Of a DNA stretch of 64,000 bases, positions 60,321 through 64,000 are shown piece by piece. Each line of letters starts with the position of its first letter. Positions within the stretch are counted from its first letter, which is position 1. The notes under the pieces are model-generated. The model was not told the DNA's origin. It saw only the letters and a list, made by a program, of their open reading frames with translations, and did no database searches. Origin of the DNA: Moraxellaceae bacterium (GTDB lineage: Bacteria; Pseudomonadota; Gammaproteobacteria; Pseudomonadales; Moraxellaceae); the NCBI GenBank assembly GCA_030680295.1, contig JAUXVU010000018.1, positions 310,001 to 374,000 of the forward strand, written 5' to 3'. Position numbers and translations under genes: made by a program.

Positions 60321-60733
60321 TTCGTCGACGAACTTCTGCGCCGCAACAAACACCATGGTTGCCAGACTTGATGCCCTTACTGGACGTCATTTTTATTGTT
60401 TTGGTGTTTTTCCTGCTGACAGCACAAGCCCCGTTGCGGCAACTGCCCATTGCGTTGTCTCAGTCTTCTGCCGCTTTACCAGCATTAATGCCACCTACGC
60501 AGCGTATCGAGCTGACCTTGTTGGCTAATGGTGCATGGCAAGTTGACGGTGCCGAAGTTGGGTCTTGGGCTGCAGTAGAACATCAGCTGGCTGAGCAGGA
60601 TATGAGTCAAATGGCCTTAACGGTGATGACCGATAGAGCCGCGCCTTTGGCGTCGTTTATGGCGTTTTTAGTGTGGTTAAAACAGCAACCTTTAAACGAT
60701 GTCGATATTGTTTTGGAGTCAACTCATGAGTAA
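60317..60733 (+). CDS. exbD: ExbD/TolR-family protein
   Basis: A 138-residue inner-membrane protein with one transmembrane helix (about residues 20-42). The proton-pathway aspartate is in LMPLLDVIFIVLVFFLLT. The C-terminal periplasmic domain follows. It starts with GTG at 60317, overlapping the exbB stop, and its end overlaps hmuT by 8 bases. With ExbB it forms the proton-driven complex that energises TonB. Confidence 0.94.
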   Translation: MIRRRTSAPQQTPWLPDLMPLLDVIFIVLVFFLLTAQAPLRQLPIALSQSSAALPALMPPTQRIELTLLANGAWQVDGAEVGSWAAVEHQLAEQDMSQMALTVMTDRAAPLASFMAFLVWLKQQPLNDVDIVLESTHE

Positions 60734-61631
60734 GTCAACGCAACGTTTGCCACTTCTAAAAGCATCGATTAGCGCAGCATGCTTAGTTTTTAGCGTTTAT
60801 GTGTCAGCTGCTGATGCGCGCTGGATTAGCACGGGTGGGGCCATCAGTGAGTGGGTTGTAGCACTGGGCGGTGAGGCAAACTTGGTGGCTGTAGATACTA
60901 CTAGCCGTCATCCCGAGAGCTTAACCAAATTGCCCAACGTGGGGTATCAGCGCCAGTTGTCGGCTGAGGGTGTGCTGGCATTAAGGCCTGATGTTTTGCT
61001 GGTGACAGACGAGGCGGGGCCACCGCCAATTTTGCGTCAGTTACGACAGGCCGGTGTGCGTATTGAGCAGTTTGATGCATCACCTAATTTGGAGCAGTTA
61101 GGGCAAACCGTGTTGCGTTTGGGGCAGTTGATGGGGCGTCAGCAAGAGGCGATCAATCAATGGCAGCGCTACCAAGCTGCTATGCAGGTTCAGCAGCAGC
61201 GTGTTGCCAGAATTCAGTCCAGCAGAAAACCTGCGCGGGTGTTGTTATTGCTTAGTCATGCCGGTGGCAATTCCATGGCAGCTGGCAAAAACACCTTGGC
61301 CAACTGGTTAATTGAGCAGGCTGGTGGGGTTAATGTGTCGGCTCATGAGGGGCATAAGGCGATTTCTCAGGAACTGCTAACAGCACTGGATCCGGATGTG
61401 ATTATTGTTGCGGACCGGCAGCTACGTGACAACAAGGCCATCAGCTCCTTATTGGCTCAGCAACCTATTTTGGCCAATTTGCGTGCGGTCAAACAACAGC
61501 GTGTGATGTTGTTAGACACCAGCTTATTGGTGGGTGGCTTAGGCCCACGTTTACCGCAGACCTTGGCGCAGTTATCCAGTCAGTTTTATCCCACCGCCAT
61601 GCAGTCAGCCAGTCGTGGGGCTAATCCATGA
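60726..61631 (+). CDS. hmuT: Periplasmic haem-binding protein of an ABC importer
   Basis: A 301-residue periplasmic haem-binding protein of the cobalamin/haem family. The signal peptide spans residues 1-28 (ending YVSAAD-like cleavage before RWISTGG). The conserved opening GAISEWVVALGGEANLVAVDTTS and VLALRPDVLLV are typical of HmuT. The ATG at 60726 has GGAG 8 bases upstream and lies inside the end of exbD; an ATG at 60699 is less plausible. It passes haem from the receptor to HmuUV. Confidence 0.92.
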   Translation: MSKSTQRLPLLKASISAACLVFSVYVSAADARWISTGGAISEWVVALGGEANLVAVDTTSRHPESLTKLPNVGYQRQLSAEGVLALRPDVLLVTDEAGPPPILRQLRQAGVRIEQFDASPNLEQLGQTVLRLGQLMGRQQEAINQWQRYQAAMQVQQQRVARIQSSRKPARVLLLLSHAGGNSMAAGKNTLANWLIEQAGGVNVSAHEGHKAISQELLTALDPDVIIVADRQLRDNKAISSLLAQQPILANLRAVKQQRVMLLDTSLLVGGLGPRLPQTLAQLSSQFYPTAMQSASRGANP

Positions 61632-62659
61632 CCTATCGTGTGTTTATGTTGTCCATGCTGGCGTTGGTGCTGCTGCTTTCCATGTTGGCAGCATTGATGT
61701 TGGGCGCGGTGAGTTTACCCATGATGGACATGCTGCACGGTTTGCAGCGGCTGTTTGGTTTTGCGGTTAACAGTGACGCGGCGCAACGTGCCGAGTTGAT
61801 TTTGGGCCAAATACGCCTGCCTAGATTAATGATGGGGGTGCTGGTGGGGGCGGTATTGGCTGTTTGTGGTGTGGCCATGCAGGGCTTATTTCGCAACCCA
61901 CTGGCTGACCCTGGATTGGTGGGAGTATCCAGTGGTGCTGCCTTGGGCGCGGCCATTGCCATTGTTGGTTTGGCCAATATGGGGCAGGTGGCTGAAGCCT
62001 TGTCACCCTATATTTTAGTGCTGTCTGCATTTCTAGGCGGTCTGCTGGTGACCATGGTGGTCTATCAGTTAGCTCGTCGCGATGGTGAAATTCGTTTAGC
62101 TACCATGTTGTTGGCTGGCATTGCATTAAATGCCTTAGCCGCCGCAATGATTGGTCTTTTGACGTATTTAGCTGATGACGCCACCTTGCGCAGCCTGACC
62201 TTTTGGAATTTGGGCAGCTTAAATGGTGCAACCTATCAACGGCTTTGGCCATTACTGTTTATCACCCTGTTTATTGTGTTCTGGATTCCACGGCGGGCTA
62301 AGGCACTGAATGCCTTGTTATTGGGTGACTCCGAGGCTAGACACTTGGGTGTCAGAGTGGAGCGATTAAAGTTAGAGCTGATTGCCTGCACTGCCTTAGG
62401 TGTTGGTGCGGCGGTATCGGCGGCGGGGCTTATTGGTTTTATTGGCCTAGTGGTGCCCCATCTGATGCGTTTGTTATTAGGGCCGGACCATCGTTATTTA
62501 ATTCCAGCCTCGGCACTGGCCGGTGCTGCTCTGTTGTTGATTGCGGATGTGTTCGCGCGTCTGGTGTTGTTACCGGCTGAGCTGCCTATTGGCATTGTGA
62601 CGGCCTTAATTGGCGCACCATTTTTTCTTTATTTATTACGGCGGGAGCGATTGTCATGA
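61628..62659 (+). CDS. hmuU: Haem ABC transporter permease (FecCD family)
   Basis: A 343-residue inner-membrane permease with about ten hydrophobic helices. Family motifs are RLPRLMMGVLVGAVLAVCGVAMQGLFRNPLADP (in part: GVAMQGLFRNPLADPGLVG) and AAGLIGFIGLVVPHLMRLLLGPDHR. It overlaps hmuT and hmuV by four bases, showing translational coupling. It forms the channel of the haem importer with HmuV. Confidence 0.95.
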   Translation: MTYRVFMLSMLALVLLLSMLAALMLGAVSLPMMDMLHGLQRLFGFAVNSDAAQRAELILGQIRLPRLMMGVLVGAVLAVCGVAMQGLFRNPLADPGLVGVSSGAALGAAIAIVGLANMGQVAEALSPYILVLSAFLGGLLVTMVVYQLARRDGEIRLATMLLAGIALNALAAAMIGLLTYLADDATLRSLTFWNLGSLNGATYQRLWPLLFITLFIVFWIPRRAKALNALLLGDSEARHLGVRVERLKLELIACTALGVGAAVSAAGLIGFIGLVVPHLMRLLLGPDHRYLIPASALAGAALLLIADVFARLVLLPAELPIGIVTALIGAPFFLYLLRRERLS

Positions 62660-63423
62660 TGTCGGTCGAGTCGTTGTTTTTGTCGCGCGGTGGTCGACCA
62701 GTATTAAGCCATTTGAATTTCTCCTTGGTATCCGGTGAGGTGTTGGCTGTACTGGGTCCCAACGGCGCCGGTAAAAGCTCTCTCTTGGCGGCATTAAGCG
62801 GAGAGATTAAACCGGACGCCGGTCATATCCGGTTGCTGGGTCACGCACTTGCGGCATGGTCTGATTTGGATAGAGCCAAACAATTAGCTGTGCTGCCACA
62901 AAGCCCAACCTTAGGTTTTGGCTTTAATGTGACGGAAGTGGTGTCGATGGGACGATTACCACATGCAACCGGTATTCGTGTTGATATGGAAATGATTAAG
63001 CAGGCCATGCAGGCAGCAGATGTGATGCATTTGGCGCAACGCAATTACCTGTCGTTATCCGGTGGTGAGCGCCAGCGTGTGCATTTGGCTCGGGTATTGG
63101 CGCAGTTAGGCGAGGGCGAGACAGGACAGGTCTTATTACTAGATGAACCAACGGCCATGTTGGACCCCACACATCAGCACGCGTGTTTGCAGGCAACTAG
63201 AGAGCTTGCACGGCGAGGTGTTGCCGTGTTGGTGATTTTGCATGACTTAAACTTGGCGGCACGATATGCCGATCGAATTATGTTGCTTAAACAGGGTCAG
63301 TGTCAGAGTTTGGGTTTTGTTGAGGAGGTATTAACAGAGGCGCAGTTGGCTGATGTTTTTGACTTGCCAGTGTTGATCACTAAACACCCTTTGCGTGGGC
63401 ATCCGGTGGTGATGGCTAGATAA
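62656..63423 (+). CDS. hmuV: Haem ABC transporter ATP-binding protein
   Basis: A 255-residue ATPase energising HmuU. Walker A is GPNGAGKSS, the signature LSGGERQRV, Walker B VLLLDEPTAMLD and the switch histidine in ILHDLNLA. The Q-loop is LPQSPTLGFGF. Last gene of the Fur-controlled haem operon; 63 bases separate it from the next gene. Confidence 0.95.
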   Translation: MMSVESLFLSRGGRPVLSHLNFSLVSGEVLAVLGPNGAGKSSLLAALSGEIKPDAGHIRLLGHALAAWSDLDRAKQLAVLPQSPTLGFGFNVTEVVSMGRLPHATGIRVDMEMIKQAMQAADVMHLAQRNYLSLSGGERQRVHLARVLAQLGEGETGQVLLLDEPTAMLDPTHQHACLQATRELARRGVAVLVILHDLNLAARYADRIMLLKQGQCQSLGFVEEVLTEAQLADVFDLPVLITKHPLRGHPVVMAR

Positions 63424-63486
63424 AGATCTTGTCAGACAATCCAAATGCCATTATCGTGACCACCAAGTCATTTTGGAGTCGCTTTA

Positions 63487-64000
63487 ATGCCGTCAATTGT
63501 TAATCGTGTTAAGTCACTGCCGGGTTTAACTGGCCTTCGTTTGCTGGGCAAAGTTTTATCGCTGCCACGTCCTTTAGTGTTGTTAGGGCCAGACTCTGCC
63601 ATACGTCTGTGTGGCACGATGGCTGATCAGGGCTTTCAACGCGTATTGATTGTCACCGATGAGGTCTTGCATAAACTAGGCGTTGTTGCCCCTTTGCAAG
63701 AGGCACTGACTGCGCGTGGTGTTAGTTGTTTTGTCTTTGCTGAAGTCACGCCAGACCCCACATTTGACGTAGTAGATGCGGGTTTGCGTCAACTCAAAGC
63801 GGTTAATGCCGATGCCTTATTAGTAGTGGGTGGTGGTTCGGCGATTGATGCTGCCAAGGTGATGTCACTGTCAGCGACGACGGGTAAAAATCCTCGTGAC
63901 TTGGTCGGTGTGTTAAAGGGTCGTAAACCCGGTTTGCCCATGTTTGTTGTGCCATCAACTTCGGGCACAGGCTCGGAAGTCAGTGTGGCTGCGGTGATTT
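63487..64000 (+). CDS. Iron-containing alcohol dehydrogenase, N-terminal part (runs off window)
   Basis: The gene starts at ATG 63487 and is open to the window end (171 residues seen). The Rossmann-like N-terminus has LVLLGPDSAIRLCG and RVLIVTDEVL, followed by TPDPTFDVVDAG and the cofactor motif VVGGGSAIDAAKVMS, then VPSTSGTGSEVS, the last two being diagnostic of group III iron-dependent alcohol dehydrogenases. The metal-ligand histidines lie beyond the window. It follows hmuV by 63 bases with no terminator seen, but functional linkage to haem uptake is unlikely. Confidence 0.9.
   Translation, partial: MPSIVNRVKSLPGLTGLRLLGKVLSLPRPLVLLGPDSAIRLCGTMADQGFQRVLIVTDEVLHKLGVVAPLQEALTARGVSCFVFAEVTPDPTFDVVDAGLRQLKAVNADALLVVGGGSAIDAAKVMSLSATTGKNPRDLVGVLKGRKPGLPMFVVPSTSGTGSEVSVAAVI

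Noticed and set aside
1-64000. Search for CRISPR arrays, insertion sequences, prophage genes, rRNA or a replication origin
   Set aside because: No regularly spaced repeats, transposase or integrase genes, rRNA segments or DnaA-box clusters were seen on reading the window.

Overview
This window looks like chromosomal DNA of a gammaproteobacterium. The evidence is the proteobacterial gene set (umuDC, prmB-aroC, rnk, yaeQ, ahpCF, folE), the E. coli-type LexA operator, and a paired DUF1329/DUF1302 locus of the kind common in Pseudomonadales. Base composition is moderate and fairly even. A Moraxellaceae-like or other Pseudomonadales origin is my best guess, from general familiarity rather than a search. 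I see no rRNA, CRISPR array, insertion sequence, prophage or replication origin. There is one tRNA gene, and no gene-free stretch exceeds 300 bases.

Layout, left to right. Positions 1-3.2 kb hold a CPA2-type cation/proton antiporter running off the left edge, a YcaC-like hydrolase with a divergent LysR regulator, and a second short CPA2 antiporter. From 3.3 to 7.8 kb is a sulfate uptake operon (sbp-cysT-cysW-cysA) ending in a 1-Cys peroxiredoxin, with an OprP-like porin divergent from it (8.1-9.5 kb). Next come ahpC-ahpF (9.5-11.6 kb) and an undescribed pair: a polytopic membrane protein and an LVIVD-type lipoprotein with overlapping stop and start (11.7-14.7 kb). An SOS block follows: a Cho-like exonuclease/GIY-YIG fusion, divergent from umuDC, whose promoter carries a strong LexA palindrome and appears to produce a leaderless umuD mRNA.

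From 18.0 to 26.5 kb lies the most interesting block. It contains a TetR regulator, an MpaB-family oxygenase, a cytochrome P450, two short-chain dehydrogenases, a crotonase, a ferredoxin-reductase/2Fe-2S fusion and a membrane fatty-acid desaturase. Two 33-bp operator-like sites (18701-18733 and 23998-24030), identical at 28 of 33 positions, sit in the two divergent promoter regions and tie these four transcription units into one local regulon. A second small lipid-oxidation unit follows (FMN reductase, sterol-desaturase-family hydroxylase, divergent AraC-type regulator; 26.5-29.0 kb).

The middle of the window holds yaeQ, tRNA-Lys(UUU) with its own promoter and terminator, a patatin-like phospholipase, the DUF1329/DUF1302 outer-membrane pair, an M16C metalloprotease, and a large lipoprotein that joins Ig/PKD-like domains to a PHP-type metal phosphoesterase domain. 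Then come two alpha/beta hydrolases, a Baeyer-Villiger-type monooxygenase with its TetR regulator and palindromic operator, a TM-helix-repeat channel protein, folE and an Smr-domain protein. The operon prmB-aroC-MFS-rnk is followed by a methyltransferase and a divergent sensor kinase / response regulator / hydrolase operon whose response regulator has a degenerate HD-GYP-like output domain.

The right end is a complete haem uptake locus: a TonB-dependent receptor divergent from tonB-hmuS-exbB-exbD-hmuT-hmuU-hmuV, with a good Fur box between them. The window ends inside an iron-containing alcohol dehydrogenase gene.
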